NCBI GenBank assembly: GCA_035547755.1
Contig: DASZUG010000055.1
Coordinates: 12,188 to 76,187 of the forward strand
Source: Mesorhizobium_L sp035547755
GTDB lineage: Bacteria > Pseudomonadota > Alphaproteobacteria > Rhizobiales > Rhizobiaceae
Length of the DNA: 64,000 bases
Direction of reading: 5' to 3'
Each line of letters begins with the position of its first letter. Within the stretch, counting starts at the first letter, position 1. The position numbers and the translations under genes are program-made. The notes under the pieces are model-generated. The model saw only the letters and a program-made list of their open reading frames with translations. It did not search any database and was not told the DNA's origin. Of the stretch, positions 18,681 through 26,909 are shown one piece after another.

Positions 18681-19535
18681 TTGAAAGCTGTCGTTCTCGT
18701 CTCGCTCCTGCTGCTATCGGGCTGTTCCGATGGAATCGGGCTGATCAATGTTATTTCTCCGCATAAGGGAACCGCGGTCGAAACGGGCGTCGCCTACGGC
18801 AGCGACCCCCGGCAGCGAATGGACATCTATCTTCCCGGCAAGAGGAAGAGAGCGTCGCCCGTCGTCGTCTTCGTCTATGGCGGCAGTTGGCGCAGCGGCA
18901 GCCGCAAGGATTACGGTTTCGTCGGAACCGCTCTTGCGAGACAGGGCTTCATCGTCGCCATTCCCGACTACCGGATTTATCCGGATGCCGTCTTTCCGGT
19001 CTTTGTCGAGGATGTCGCCAAGGCCGTCGCAGCGGTTTCCCGCACCCTAGCAAAAAGTCGGCCGATCATCCTGATCGGTCATTCCGCCGGAGCACAGATC
19101 GCCGCGCTCATTACGCTTGATCCACGCTATCTGAAGGCGGACGGCATCGATGTATGCCGGAAAATCGCCGGCTTCGTCGGCCTTGCCGGACCCTATGATT
19201 TCAAGCCGCCACGACAACTCTACAACCGGATCTTCCCCAAGCCGCTTCTTGCGGCGAGCAGGCCGATCAATTTTGCGGGGGGACATCATCCGCCGTCGCT
19301 TCTCATCAGTGGAACGTTCGATCTGGTCGTCAATCCCAAGCAGACAAAAGAATTGGCAGCGGCCCTCAGGCGCTCCGGGAACGACGTCAGGACAGCACTT
19401 TATCCGCGGCTCGGTCATGTGACGCTGATCGGAACGCTTGCGCCGCCGCTCCGGCAATTCGCGCCAACGCTGAAGACCGTTTCCGCCTTCGTACGGGAAG
19501 AAAGCCGGAAGGCTCCGCCCTATTGCAGGGGCTGA
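18681..19535 (+). CDS. Alpha/beta hydrolase, probable lipoprotein
   Basis: A TTG start (GGAGACGG upstream) gives 284 residues. The N-terminus is a lipoprotein signal with lipobox LLLSGC. The fold is an alpha/beta hydrolase of the BD-FAE/esterase type: VVFVYGGSWRSGSRKDYGF carries the HGGXW-like oxyanion motif in altered form (YGGSW), and LIGHSAGAQIAAL holds the nucleophile Ser. Likely Asp and His are in SGTFDLVVN and YPRLGHVTLIG. Substrate unknown; an envelope-anchored carboxylesterase is likely. Its end overlaps the convergent TetR gene by 16 bases. Confidence 0.88.
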   Translation: MKAVVLVSLLLLSGCSDGIGLINVISPHKGTAVETGVAYGSDPRQRMDIYLPGKRKRASPVVVFVYGGSWRSGSRKDYGFVGTALARQGFIVAIPDYRIYPDAVFPVFVEDVAKAVAAVSRTLAKSRPIILIGHSAGAQIAALITLDPRYLKADGIDVCRKIAGFVGLAGPYDFKPPRQLYNRIFPKPLLAASRPINFAGGHHPPSLLISGTFDLVVNPKQTKELAAALRRSGNDVRTALYPRLGHVTLIGTLAPPLRQFAPTLKTVSAFVREESRKAPPYCRG

Positions 19536-20158
19536 GAAACGCCTCGACCGGGATGCGGCAGCACCCGCCTCAGAAGGGTACGGTAAACCTCTTGCCGCTT
19601 GCCGGGCCCCATGGCGGAAAACATCCGCAACTGGCCGGAATTCACAAGTTCGGCGATGCCGTGGACCATCGCCCAGGCGGCGGCTATATCGGGCGCGGCG
19701 GCGTCCTCGTCGTCGCTGCCCTTTGCGGCACAAACCGCTTCCACAAGGGCCTTGTAGGCGGCGGTCGCAGCTTCGCCGAGAACAGGATCGGAAAAATCGG
19801 GCTTGTCGGAAGAGAACATCAACTTGAACAACGCAGGTTCGGCGGTAGCGAAATCGATATAGCCAAGGCCGATTGCAACGAGTTGATCGGCGGCATCTTC
19901 TTTGGCTTTGGCACTCCTGGCGGCCATCGCGGCGGTCAAGCGAGCATAGGCCACCGCGGCAAGGGCGGTCAGCAGGGCGTCGGCGTCGCGAAAGTGATGC
20001 GCCGGGGCTGCATGGGAAACGCCCGCCCGCTTGGCGCAGCCACGTAGCGTAAATCCCTCGATCCCCTTTTCCTTAAGTTCCTCCTCCGCCGCTTGCAGCA
20101 GCGCGTGGCGAAGGTCGCCATGATGATAAGGCCGATTCCCGCCCTCGACATTGTCCAT
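19520..20158 (-). CDS. TetR/AcrR family regulator
   Basis: The 212-residue protein has an N-terminal TetR HTH domain (about 12-60): DLRHALLQAAEEELKEKGIE, then TLRGCAKRAGVSHAAPAHHF. A helical ligand-binding domain follows. It is divergent from the ABA4-like membrane operon, and the shared intergenic region contains a strong inverted repeat. The likely role is repression of that operon and of itself. Ligand unknown. Confidence 0.93.
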   Translation of the reverse strand: MDNVEGGNRPYHHGDLRHALLQAAEEELKEKGIEGFTLRGCAKRAGVSHAAPAHHFRDADALLTALAAVAYARLTAAMAARSAKAKEDAADQLVAIGLGYIDFATAEPALFKLMFSSDKPDFSDPVLGEAATAAYKALVEAVCAAKGSDDEDAAAPDIAAAWAMVHGIAELVNSGQLRMFSAMGPGKRQEVYRTLLRRVLPHPGRGVSQPLQ

Positions 20159-20224
20159 TTCAACTCCGCTTGGTTCGCAGCAATTCGGGCGCCGCCCCCG
20201 TCTTAGTCGAAAAGCACGGATGGA

Positions 20225-20271
20225 TGCAATCTTTACGATGGAAAGTTTATCTTGACTTTGTAAAGATTACA
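20225..20271 (+). promoter_or_regulatory. Candidate TetR operator and promoter of the ABA4-like operon
   Basis: TGCAATCTTTAC (20225-20236) and GTAAAGATTACA (20260-20271) are inverted copies with 11 of 12 bases paired. A -35-like TTGACT (20252-20257) lies between them, and a weak -10-like GATCAT is at 20275-20280, 17 bases on. A repressor bound here would block the promoter of the plus-strand operon. Assignment to the adjacent TetR is by position. Confidence 0.6.
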
Positions 20272-20310
20272 TCCGATCATGCCTGTGTCTTTGGTTCGTG
20301 GAGGTCGCGC

Positions 20311-20760
20311 ATGGATCCCGACACTATCTTCAGAACGGCGAACCTGTTGGCGCTCGCCGGCTGGCTCGTGCTTTTGGCGAGTCCTCTTTGGCCGTGGCAG
20401 GCCGAACGGCTTTCCGGTCTCGCGATTCCGCTTTTGCTCTCGGTCGCCTATTGCGGGCTGATCTTCGCGTTCTGGACAAGCGGGAAGGGCGGTTTTTCCA
20501 GCCTCGGCGATGTGGCCCGTCTCTTCCAGACACGGCAATTGCTGCTGGCTGGCTGGATCCATTATCTGGCGTTCGATCTCTTCGTCGGCGCGTGGATTGT
20601 GCGTACCTCCAGGTCGGAAGAGATCCGGTTTTGGGCGGTCGTTCCCTGCCTCGTCGCCACTTTCCTGTTCGGCCCCGCCGGCTTCCTTCTCTTCAATGCC
20701 ATCCGCTCAACGAAAAGCATCGCGGCGCAGCCCGGGATGAGCACAAAGGTGATGTCATGA
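20311..20760 (+). CDS. ABA4-like (DUF4281) membrane protein
   Basis: The start at 20311 has GGAGG seven bases upstream and gives 149 residues. Four hydrophobic segments are visible (ANLLALAGWLVLLASPLWP, AIPLLLSVAYCGLIFAFW, LAGWIHYLAFDLFVGAWI and a C-terminal PCLVATFLFGPAGFLLF). This layout and the GWIHYLAFDLFVGAWI block match the ABA4-like family, named for the plant neoxanthin-synthesis gene; the bacterial role is unknown. The stop overlaps the next start (ATGA), indicating translational coupling. Confidence 0.82.
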   Translation: MDPDTIFRTANLLALAGWLVLLASPLWPWQAERLSGLAIPLLLSVAYCGLIFAFWTSGKGGFSSLGDVARLFQTRQLLLAGWIHYLAFDLFVGAWIVRTSRSEEIRFWAVVPCLVATFLFGPAGFLLFNAIRSTKSIAAQPGMSTKVMS

Positions 20761-21611
20761 GTATTGTCGAAATTTCTCGCGCTCCTTCCATCGGCCGTCC
20801 TATCGCGATCAACTGGCTCAGGGAGCTTTCGGCCCGTCAATCCGCGTTGACCGGCGCCGGCGTCCTGCTTGTTGTCGCCATGCTTCCGATGGGATTCGCT
20901 TTCCTGCTTGATACACGTCTTTTCAACGGTATCGACGTCTGGATCAAGCCGCTCAAATTCGCCCTTGCCGTCGCCATCTACATGTTCACGCTGGCGTTCT
21001 TCGCCAGTTGGGTCGATGAAAAGGTGGGAACGGCGCGCTGGTTTCGCGTGCTTTCCTGGGCGACCGCAAGCGCCGGAACGCTCGAAGTCTTCTACATCGC
21101 CTTGCAGGCGTCCCGTGATGAGGCCTCGCATTTCAACTACACCGACAATTTGCATATGGCGCTTTACGGGTTGATGGGCATCGGTGCGACGCTGATGATC
21201 AGCTTCTCGGCGATTCTCGGCATTCTCATCGCACGCAACGGCAAGCTTGACGTCGCGCCGGTCATTAAAGACTCGGTCGTGCTCGGGCTGACGCTCGCTT
21301 TCGTGCTGACGCTCATCCCGGCCGGAACCATGAGCGCCATGGGCAGCCACTGGATCGGCGGGGTCCATTCCGACGCCGGCGGCATGACGCTCACGGGCTG
21401 GTCGCGCGACGGCGGCGATCTTCGCGTGGCGCATCTTTTCGGGACTCATGCGATGCATTTCATCCCTGCCTTCGGCGTCGTCTCGGCCCTGGTGCTGGGG
21501 CCTGAGAAGCGCTGGCCGGTGTGGCTGTTTACGGTCGTTTTCTGCGGGTTTGTCGCCTTCCTCTTCTTCCAGGCGCTTGCTGGGCAGCCTTTTCTTCCGA
21601 GGTTGCATTGA
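20757..21611 (+). CDS. Conserved integral membrane protein, function unknown
   Basis: The 284-residue product has at least six hydrophobic segments, such as LLVVAMLPMGFAFLL, PLKFALAVAIYMFTLAFFASW, ALYGLMGIGATLMISFSAIL and LTLAFVLTLIPAGTM. Conserved-looking loops contain FNYTDNLHMALYG and HWIGG. The C-terminal FGTHAMHFIPAFG has His residues that could bind a cofactor or metal. I do not recognise a named family. It is coupled by a 4-base overlap to the ABA4-like gene and presumably shares its TetR control, so the pair probably act together in the membrane. Confidence 0.8.
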   Translation: MSIVEISRAPSIGRPIAINWLRELSARQSALTGAGVLLVVAMLPMGFAFLLDTRLFNGIDVWIKPLKFALAVAIYMFTLAFFASWVDEKVGTARWFRVLSWATASAGTLEVFYIALQASRDEASHFNYTDNLHMALYGLMGIGATLMISFSAILGILIARNGKLDVAPVIKDSVVLGLTLAFVLTLIPAGTMSAMGSHWIGGVHSDAGGMTLTGWSRDGGDLRVAHLFGTHAMHFIPAFGVVSALVLGPEKRWPVWLFTVVFCGFVAFLFFQALAGQPFLPRLH

Positions 21612-21627
21612 AGGGACGAGACAACTG

Positions 21628-21642
21628 TTAACGCTTTGTTAA
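21628..21642 (+). promoter_or_regulatory. Full CtrA consensus box
   Basis: TTAA-CGCTTTG-TTAA is an exact TTAA-N7-TTAA match. It lies 29 bases before the first stem of a candidate sRNA. A CTAT-containing -10-like hexamer (21664-21669) sits about 23 bases after the second TTAA, the spacing expected for a CtrA box over the -35 region. Binding is inferred. Confidence 0.55.
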
Positions 21643-21670
21643 TCAACTTGTCTCATTCTCAGGCTATCGA

Positions 21671-21729
21671 ATCGGTTCTCCTCCTCCCAAACCGATCGAA
21701 ATTCGGGCGGTCCCATGACCGCCCTTTTT
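21671..21729 (+). ncRNA. Candidate small RNA with anti-Shine-Dalgarno C-rich loop and intrinsic terminator
   Basis: The first stem pairs ATCGGTT (21671-21677) with AACCGAT (21690-21696) and exposes the 12-base loop CTCCTCCTCCCA. The second stem pairs GGGCGGTC (21705-21712) with GACCGCCC (21717-21724), followed by TTTTT, a textbook terminator. No ORF with a ribosome site fits. Loop-exposed CCUCCUCCC motifs occur in rhizobial sRNAs such as the alpha-r14/NfeR1 family, which mask ribosome-binding sites. Alternatively the second hairpin merely terminates the upstream membrane operon. Confidence 0.55.
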
Positions 21730-21806
21730 GTTCCTCTATCATGTCCGCGTGACGGCTTGCCGCCGATCCCTCGATCTGCCATGTGAGGGGCAGAGAGGAG
21801 ACCGTC

Positions 21807-22562
21807 ATGAGTTCAGCGAAAGTCGCCATCATCACCGGTGCGGGAAGCGGCATCGGCAAGGCCAGCGGCATCACGCTGGTGAGGAACGGCTGGAACACCG
21901 TTTTCACGGGACGACGTCTCGACGTGCTCGAAGAAGCTGCAAAGGCGGCAGGCGGCGGAAAAGGCAGGGCGCTTGCGGTGCGCTGCGATGTCTCCAAACC
22001 GGAACAGGTGGACGCTCTCTTCGAAAAGGCGGTCAAGGAATTCGGCCGCGTCGATCTCCTCTTCAACAATGCCGGCCGCGGCTATCCGTCAACGCTGATC
22101 GACGAGATCCCGGTCGAGGTCTGGCGGGACGTGGTGGACGCCAATCTGACCGGCTCATTCCTGTGCGCACGGGCGGCGTTCCGGCAGATGCGGCGGCAAT
22201 CGCCGATGGGCGGCCGTATCATCAACAACGGCTCGATCTCCGCCTATGCACCGCGGCCGGGCTCCGTTCCCTATACGACGACGAAACACGGCATTTCCGG
22301 CCTGACGCGCACATTGGCGCTCGACGGTCGCCCCTTCGACATCGCCTGCGGCCAGATCGATATCGGTAACGCGATGACCGAGATGGGCGCCCAGATGACC
22401 AAGGGCGTGCCGCAGGCGAACGGCCAGATCGCTGTGGAACCAGTAATCGACGCCCAGATCGTCGCGGATGCCGTGCTGCATATGGCGAGCCTGCCGCTCG
22501 ACGCCAACATCCTCTTCATGAACGTGATGGCGACGAAGATGCCCTTCGTCGGCCGCGGCTAA
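21807..22562 (+). CDS. SDR family oxidoreductase
   Basis: From the ATG at 21807 (GAGAGGAG upstream) the product is 251 residues, a classical short-chain dehydrogenase. It shows the nucleotide-binding TGAGSGIGKASG, NNAG, and the catalytic Ser with YTTTK. The basic residues TGRRLDVL after strand beta-2 suggest NADP(H) preference. Substrate unknown. It lies downstream of the candidate sRNA terminator and upstream of the MarR-GNAT gene. Confidence 0.92.
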   Translation: MSSAKVAIITGAGSGIGKASGITLVRNGWNTVFTGRRLDVLEEAAKAAGGGKGRALAVRCDVSKPEQVDALFEKAVKEFGRVDLLFNNAGRGYPSTLIDEIPVEVWRDVVDANLTGSFLCARAAFRQMRRQSPMGGRIINNGSISAYAPRPGSVPYTTTKHGISGLTRTLALDGRPFDIACGQIDIGNAMTEMGAQMTKGVPQANGQIAVEPVIDAQIVADAVLHMASLPLDANILFMNVMATKMPFVGRG

Positions 22563-22598
22563 GCGTTTCTAACGAGGAATGTCTTGCGGAGCCGAAAC

Positions 22599-22618
22599 TC
22601 TCTGACTAAAGTCAGAGA
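22599..22618 (+). promoter_or_regulatory. Perfect palindromic operator abutting the MarR-GNAT start codon
   Basis: TCTCTGACT-AA-AGTCAGAGA is a perfect inverted repeat of two 9-base arms, ending at the base before the ATG at 22619. Sites of the TTGACT-AA-AGTCAA type are typical of MarR regulators, so autoregulation is likely. TAAAGT (22607-22612) within it could be a -10 element 17 bases after TTGCGG (22584-22589). Confidence 0.65.
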
Positions 22619-23521
22619 ATGGAAATCGGCCAGGTCAAGCAGGTCCGCAGTTTCAATCGGCTGGTAACGCAGCGTGTCGGCGCGCTCCAGGACAGTTATG
22701 TCTCGCGCGGGCGGCCGCTCGCGGAAGCGCGGTTGATCTTCGAGATTGGTGCGCTGGGCGGCAGTGCTGATTTGCGCCTGCTCAGAAACAGGCTCGGTCT
22801 CGATTCGGGCTATCTCAGCAGGCTTCTGCGTTCCCTCGAAGGGCAGGGCATGGCCGAGGTGCGGAAAGGCCCGGCTGACGGGCGCGTGCGCGAAGCGGCT
22901 CTGACGGCGAAAGGCAGGCGGGAATACCGGACCTACGACACGCTGTCCGATCGCTTGGCCGAGGAAATCCTGGCGTCGCTCGGTCCATCGCAGCGCGAAA
23001 GACTTGTCGCGGCGATGGCGGAAGTCGAAAGGCTGATCCGTGTTGCAGGCCTGATGATTGAGCTTGAACCGCCGGAAAGCGCGGATGCGCATTGGTGTCT
23101 GGAACACTATTTCCTCGAATTGACCGAACGCTTCGATGCCGGCTTCGACCCGGCGAACGGCAACATGCTGACCGCGGAGGAGATGACGCCGCCTGCCGGC
23201 TGGCTGCTCGTCGCGAGGCTCGATGGCGAGTCTGTCGGGTGCGGCGTCCTGAAGCGGCTGGACGAGGCGACCGGCGAGATCAAGCGCGTCTGGACGGCGT
23301 CCTCCGTTCGTGGCCTCGGCGTGGCGAGCAGGCTGATGGACCGGCTGGAGGCGCTGGCGATCGAGCAGGGGTTCAAGACCGTGAAGCTCGACACCAACAA
23401 GGCGCTGACTGAGGCGCGCCAGCTTTACCTCAAACGCGGCTATGGCGAGATCGCGCGCTACAACGACAATCCCTACGCTCATCACTGGTTCGAGAAATCC
23501 CTGTCCGGGAAGGGTGCGTAG
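22619..23521 (+). CDS. MarR-type regulator fused to GNAT acetyltransferase
   Basis: The 300-residue protein joins an N-terminal winged-helix MarR domain (about 1-145; LRNRLGLDSGYLSRLLRSLEG-type recognition helix and ADGRVREAALTAKGR wing) to a C-terminal GNAT domain (about 160-300). The GNAT part holds the acetyl-CoA site VRGLGVASRLMDRLE and LDTNKALTEARQLYLKRGY. This fusion is widespread and its substrates are mostly unknown. No Shine-Dalgarno precedes the start because the palindrome occupies that space, so a leaderless transcript is possible. Confidence 0.92.
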   Translation: MEIGQVKQVRSFNRLVTQRVGALQDSYVSRGRPLAEARLIFEIGALGGSADLRLLRNRLGLDSGYLSRLLRSLEGQGMAEVRKGPADGRVREAALTAKGRREYRTYDTLSDRLAEEILASLGPSQRERLVAAMAEVERLIRVAGLMIELEPPESADAHWCLEHYFLELTERFDAGFDPANGNMLTAEEMTPPAGWLLVARLDGESVGCGVLKRLDEATGEIKRVWTASSVRGLGVASRLMDRLEALAIEQGFKTVKLDTNKALTEARQLYLKRGYGEIARYNDNPYAHHWFEKSLSGKGA

Positions 23522-23532
23522 GGTTCTTCGCT

Positions 23533-23892
23533 TCAGCCGGCGAGCGTTGCACCGGGACGGAAGTGCACGATAGGGCGGATTTCATAGACCGCCGTCGGGT
23601 TGACGCTGCGCAAATCGCGCGCCGCCGCGACCGCTTCGTCCTCCGTTTCGAAATCCATGATGTAGAAACCGAGAAGCTGCTCCTTGGTTTCCGCGAAGGG
23701 GCCGTCCATGACGGCGTCCCGAAGCGTGACCGCGTTCTTCGTTGCGCCGAGGCGGGCGGCCGGCCCCAGGCTTCCCTTCTCCGTCAGCCGCTCATGGATG
23801 CGCTCGAGATCCGCCATCAAGGCGGCGTCCTCCGCAGCGCTCATGGAGCTTATCTTTTCCTCGACGTGATAGGCCAGAATCGCATAGAGCAT
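23533..23892 (-). CDS. YciI family protein (YCII-related/DGPF domain)
   Basis: The 119-residue protein starts MLYAILAYHVEE and contains DAVMDGPFAETKEQLLGFYIMDFE, the DGPF-type core with ETKE. This identifies the YCII-related group, often co-transcribed with ECF sigma factors but here without one. It is a small ferredoxin-like fold of unknown function. It follows the aminotransferase gene on the same strand by about 30 bases and may be its operon partner. Confidence 0.9.
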   Translation of the reverse strand: MLYAILAYHVEEKISSMSAAEDAALMADLERIHERLTEKGSLGPAARLGATKNAVTLRDAVMDGPFAETKEQLLGFYIMDFETEDEAVAAARDLRSVNPTAVYEIRPIVHFRPGATLAG

Positions 23893-23919
23893 CGGTAGGT
23901 CCTCCCGGTTCGAGCTTTC

Positions 23920-25104
23920 CTATTTCCTCAGGAATTTTTCCATCCTGTCGATGGCGCGCAGGATGTTCTCTTCCGAATTGGCGTAGGACAGCCTGAGATA
24001 GCCTTCGCCGAGAATTCCAAAATCCGGCCCGCCGATCAGCGCCACGCCGGCTTCTTCGAGGAGGGCCGAGGCGAGCTTCTTCGCCTGCCAGCCCGCCTCC
24101 TTGACATTGGGGAAGGCGTAAAAGGCGCCCTTGGGCGTGGCGCAGGAGACGCCGGGAAGTCCATTCAGTCCTTCGACGACGATCCTGCGGCGCCTGTCGA
24201 AAGCCTTCAGCATCTTTTCGACTTCGTCCTGTGGGCCGTCGATCGCGGCGATGCCGGCAAACTGGCTCGGCGCGTTGACGCAGGACCAGCAATTGACGGC
24301 GAGCTTGCGCACCTTGTCGTAGAGCATCCCGCTTTTCGGAGAATTCGGCCAGATCGACCAACCCATGCGCCAGCCGGTCATCGCCCAGGTCTTCGACCAG
24401 CCATTCAGCACGATGAGGCGGTCGCGGATTTCGGGGAAGGTGAGGAGAGAGGTTGCCTTCTCGCCGTCATAGGTCATCACATCGTAGATCTCGTCGGAGA
24501 GGATGGCGATTTCGGGAAATCGCTCTAGCCCCTTGACCAGCTTTTCGATCTCCGCGCGCGGCGTCACGCCGCCCGTCGGGTTGGCCGGCGAGTTGAGGAT
24601 CAGAAGCCGCGTTTTCGGCGTGATGAGGGAGAGCGTTTCCTCCGCCGAAAAGGCGAAGCCGTTTTCCTCTCGGACCGGAACTGGAACGGGCGTCGCGCCG
24701 GTGAACTCGATCATGGAGCGGTAGATCGGGAAACCGGGATCGGGATAGAGGATTTCCGCGCCCGATTCGCCGAACATGATGATCGCCGCATACATTGTCG
24801 GCTTTCCGCCGGGCATGATCATGATGTTTTCGGGCGAGACCTCCACGCCCGTCATCGCCAGTGTCCGGCGCGCCACGGCCTCGCGACAGGCGAGCAGCCC
24901 GGTAGCGGGCGTGTAGCCATGATGTCCGTCGCGCAGCGCCTTGATTGCGGCCTCGACAATGTGATCGGGCGTGCGGAAATCCGGCTGACCGATGCCGAGA
25001 TTGATGATATCCCGCCCTTGCTGGGCGAGCGCCGTCGCGCGCGCCAGCACGGCGAAGGCGTTTTCCTCGCCTATCCGATCAAAGGCGGAAACTGTGTGGA
25101 GCAT
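23920..25104 (-). CDS. PLP-dependent class I/II aminotransferase (AspC-like)
   Basis: The 394-residue cytoplasmic enzyme has family blocks INLGIGQPDFRTPDHI, YTPATGLLACREAVA, NSPANPTGGV and LSDEIYDVMTY. The PLP-binding Lys is in NGWSKTWAMTGWRMGW, and the C-terminal Arg region is YLRLSYANSEE. Length is standard. It is probably an aspartate, aromatic or branched-chain aminotransferase; the exact amino donor cannot be told from sequence alone. Confidence 0.92.
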   Translation of the reverse strand: MLHTVSAFDRIGEENAFAVLARATALAQQGRDIINLGIGQPDFRTPDHIVEAAIKALRDGHHGYTPATGLLACREAVARRTLAMTGVEVSPENIMIMPGGKPTMYAAIIMFGESGAEILYPDPGFPIYRSMIEFTGATPVPVPVREENGFAFSAEETLSLITPKTRLLILNSPANPTGGVTPRAEIEKLVKGLERFPEIAILSDEIYDVMTYDGEKATSLLTFPEIRDRLIVLNGWSKTWAMTGWRMGWSIWPNSPKSGMLYDKVRKLAVNCWSCVNAPSQFAGIAAIDGPQDEVEKMLKAFDRRRRIVVEGLNGLPGVSCATPKGAFYAFPNVKEAGWQAKKLASALLEEAGVALIGGPDFGILGEGYLRLSYANSEENILRAIDRMEKFLRK

Positions 25105-25182
25105 CTGACGGTCCGTCTGGTCCAGTTGTAATTGAGAAGGTTTTGTGGACCTTCTCCTGCTTTGTCAAACGGAATGACACCG

Positions 25183-25869
25183 ATGAGCGCATCGCTGAAA
25201 GACTGGACGCCGCGTCAACGCCCGGATCGCCGTACATTCGAAGGGCGGTATGTCAAGATTGAGCCGCTCGACGCAGCCTATCATGGCGACGGCCTTTACG
25301 CGGCTTCCACAGTGCCCGACGCGGAGCGCCTTTTTCGCTATCTGCCGGACTACCCGCCGGCGAGCCGTCCGGCCTTTCAGCCCTGGCTCGACAAGGCGGA
25401 GCGCAGCGAGGATCCGCTTTTCTTCACCATCATCGACAAGGCGAGCGGCGAAATCGCCGGGCGGCAGACGCTGATGCGGATAGACACGAACAATGGCGTG
25501 ATCGAGATCGGCAATGTCTATTGGAGCCCGCTCATGGCGCGCAAGCCGGCGGCGACGGAAGCGTTGTTCCTTTTCGCGCAATATGTTTTCGACGAACTCG
25601 GCTATCGCCGTTTCGAATGGAAATGCCACAACGACAATCTGCCCTCGAAACGCGCGGCGGAACGTTTCGGCTTTGCCTTCGAGGGCATTTTCCGGCAGCA
25701 TGTGGTGGTCAAGGGCGCGAACCGGGACACGGCCTGGTTCGGCATGATCGACAAGGAATGGCCGGAAAACCGCAAGGCTTTTGAAGAATGGCTCGATCCG
25801 GCTAATTTCGACAAGGACGGCATCCAGAAGAGGCGGCTCGAGGAGATACGCGCCAGCATCTCGGCCTGA
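25183..25869 (+). CDS. GNAT family N-acetyltransferase (RimJ/RimL type)
   Basis: From the ATG at 25183 (an alternative is 25174) the product is 228 residues. The core includes GRYVKIEPLDAAYHGDGLY, FFTIIDKASGEIAGRQTLMRID, VIEIGNVYWSPLM and RRFEWKCHNDNLPSKRAAERFGF, the RimJ/RimL-like layout that ends in EGIFRQHVVVKGANRDTAWF. Targets of this subgroup are unknown. It is followed within 20 bases by the CDF transporter gene and may be co-transcribed with it. Confidence 0.88.
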   Translation: MSASLKDWTPRQRPDRRTFEGRYVKIEPLDAAYHGDGLYAASTVPDAERLFRYLPDYPPASRPAFQPWLDKAERSEDPLFFTIIDKASGEIAGRQTLMRIDTNNGVIEIGNVYWSPLMARKPAATEALFLFAQYVFDELGYRRFEWKCHNDNLPSKRAAERFGFAFEGIFRQHVVVKGANRDTAWFGMIDKEWPENRKAFEEWLDPANFDKDGIQKRRLEEIRASISA

Positions 25870-25888
25870 AAGGTTTACGCTGAACGAC

Positions 25889-26854
25889 ATGGCACAGGAG
25901 CATCACCACGGGCATTCCGATCATGGGCATCGCCATGATCACGCCCCCGGTCATCATCACCATGATCATGCCGGCGGCCATGTCCACGGGGGTAGCGACA
26001 AGAAACGTGTCCTTATCGCCGCCTGTCTTACGGGCGCTTTCATGGTCGCCGAGGCTGTGAGCGGCCTGCTTGTCGGCTCACTCGCGCTTTTGGCGGATGC
26101 CGGCCACATGCTGACAGATGCGGTGTCGCTCGGTTTTGCTTGGTACGCGTTCCATCTCGCCGAGCGTCCTGCGACGCCCGCCCACACCTATGGTTTCGAC
26201 CGGGTGAAAACGCTTGTCGCCTATAGCAACGGACTGGCGATCTTCTTCATCGGAGCCTGGATCGTCGTCGAGGCCATCGGGCGCTTTGCGTCGCCTGAGA
26301 AGGTTCTCGGCGTGCCCATGCTGATCGTTGCAGCCGTCGGTCTTGCCGTGAATATCGGCATATTCCTCGTCCTTCATGGCGGTGATCGCGAGAATCTGAA
26401 CATGCGCGGCGCCATCATTCATGTTGCGGGCGACATGCTGGGATCGGTGGCGGCGCTTGTCGCCGCGGCGGTTATCATCATGACGGGGTGGTATCCGATC
26501 GATCCTATACTTTCGGTGGTGGTTGCGGTGGTGATTTTCGCCGCCGCCGGCCGGCTGATGCGCGATGCTGGCCGGGTATTGCTCGAAGGCGTGCCGAGGA
26601 GCCTCGACCGCGACGAAATCGCGCGCGACCTGGCGAACAATATCCGTGGCGTAAAAGGCATCCATCACGTGCATGTCTGGTCGCTTGATGGTTCCAAGAA
26701 CATGGCCACGTTGCACGCTCTCCTCGAAGATGGGGCCGATCCCTATGAAGCGACCGTCGCCATCAAGGCCCGCCTTGCACAGAGCCATAAAATCGGCCAT
26801 GCCACGGTGGAAACGGAATTCGGCCACTGCGCCGACGGCCGGGTGTTGCACTGA
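25889..26854 (+). CDS. CDF family cation (zinc) efflux transporter
   Basis: The 321-residue protein opens with a His-rich tail (about 4-35, HHHGHSDHGHRHDH and HHHHDHAGGHVHGG). The cation diffusion facilitator core has six membrane segments. It carries the metal-site HXXXD pairs ADAGHMLTDAVSL and HVAGDMLGS, and a C-terminal cytoplasmic domain with GIHHVHVWSLDG. The type is ZitB/CzcD-like; zinc is the most likely substrate, with cobalt or cadmium possible. It works at the inner membrane by proton exchange. Confidence 0.94.
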   Translation: MAQEHHHGHSDHGHRHDHAPGHHHHDHAGGHVHGGSDKKRVLIAACLTGAFMVAEAVSGLLVGSLALLADAGHMLTDAVSLGFAWYAFHLAERPATPAHTYGFDRVKTLVAYSNGLAIFFIGAWIVVEAIGRFASPEKVLGVPMLIVAAVGLAVNIGIFLVLHGGDRENLNMRGAIIHVAGDMLGSVAALVAAAVIIMTGWYPIDPILSVVVAVVIFAAAGRLMRDAGRVLLEGVPRSLDRDEIARDLANNIRGVKGIHHVHVWSLDGSKNMATLHALLEDGADPYEATVAIKARLAQSHKIGHATVETEFGHCADGRVLH

Positions 26855-26909
26855 CGATCAACGACGAAAAGGGTCGGCGTGCGCCGGCCCTATCCTTGCA
26901 GGAGAGGGA

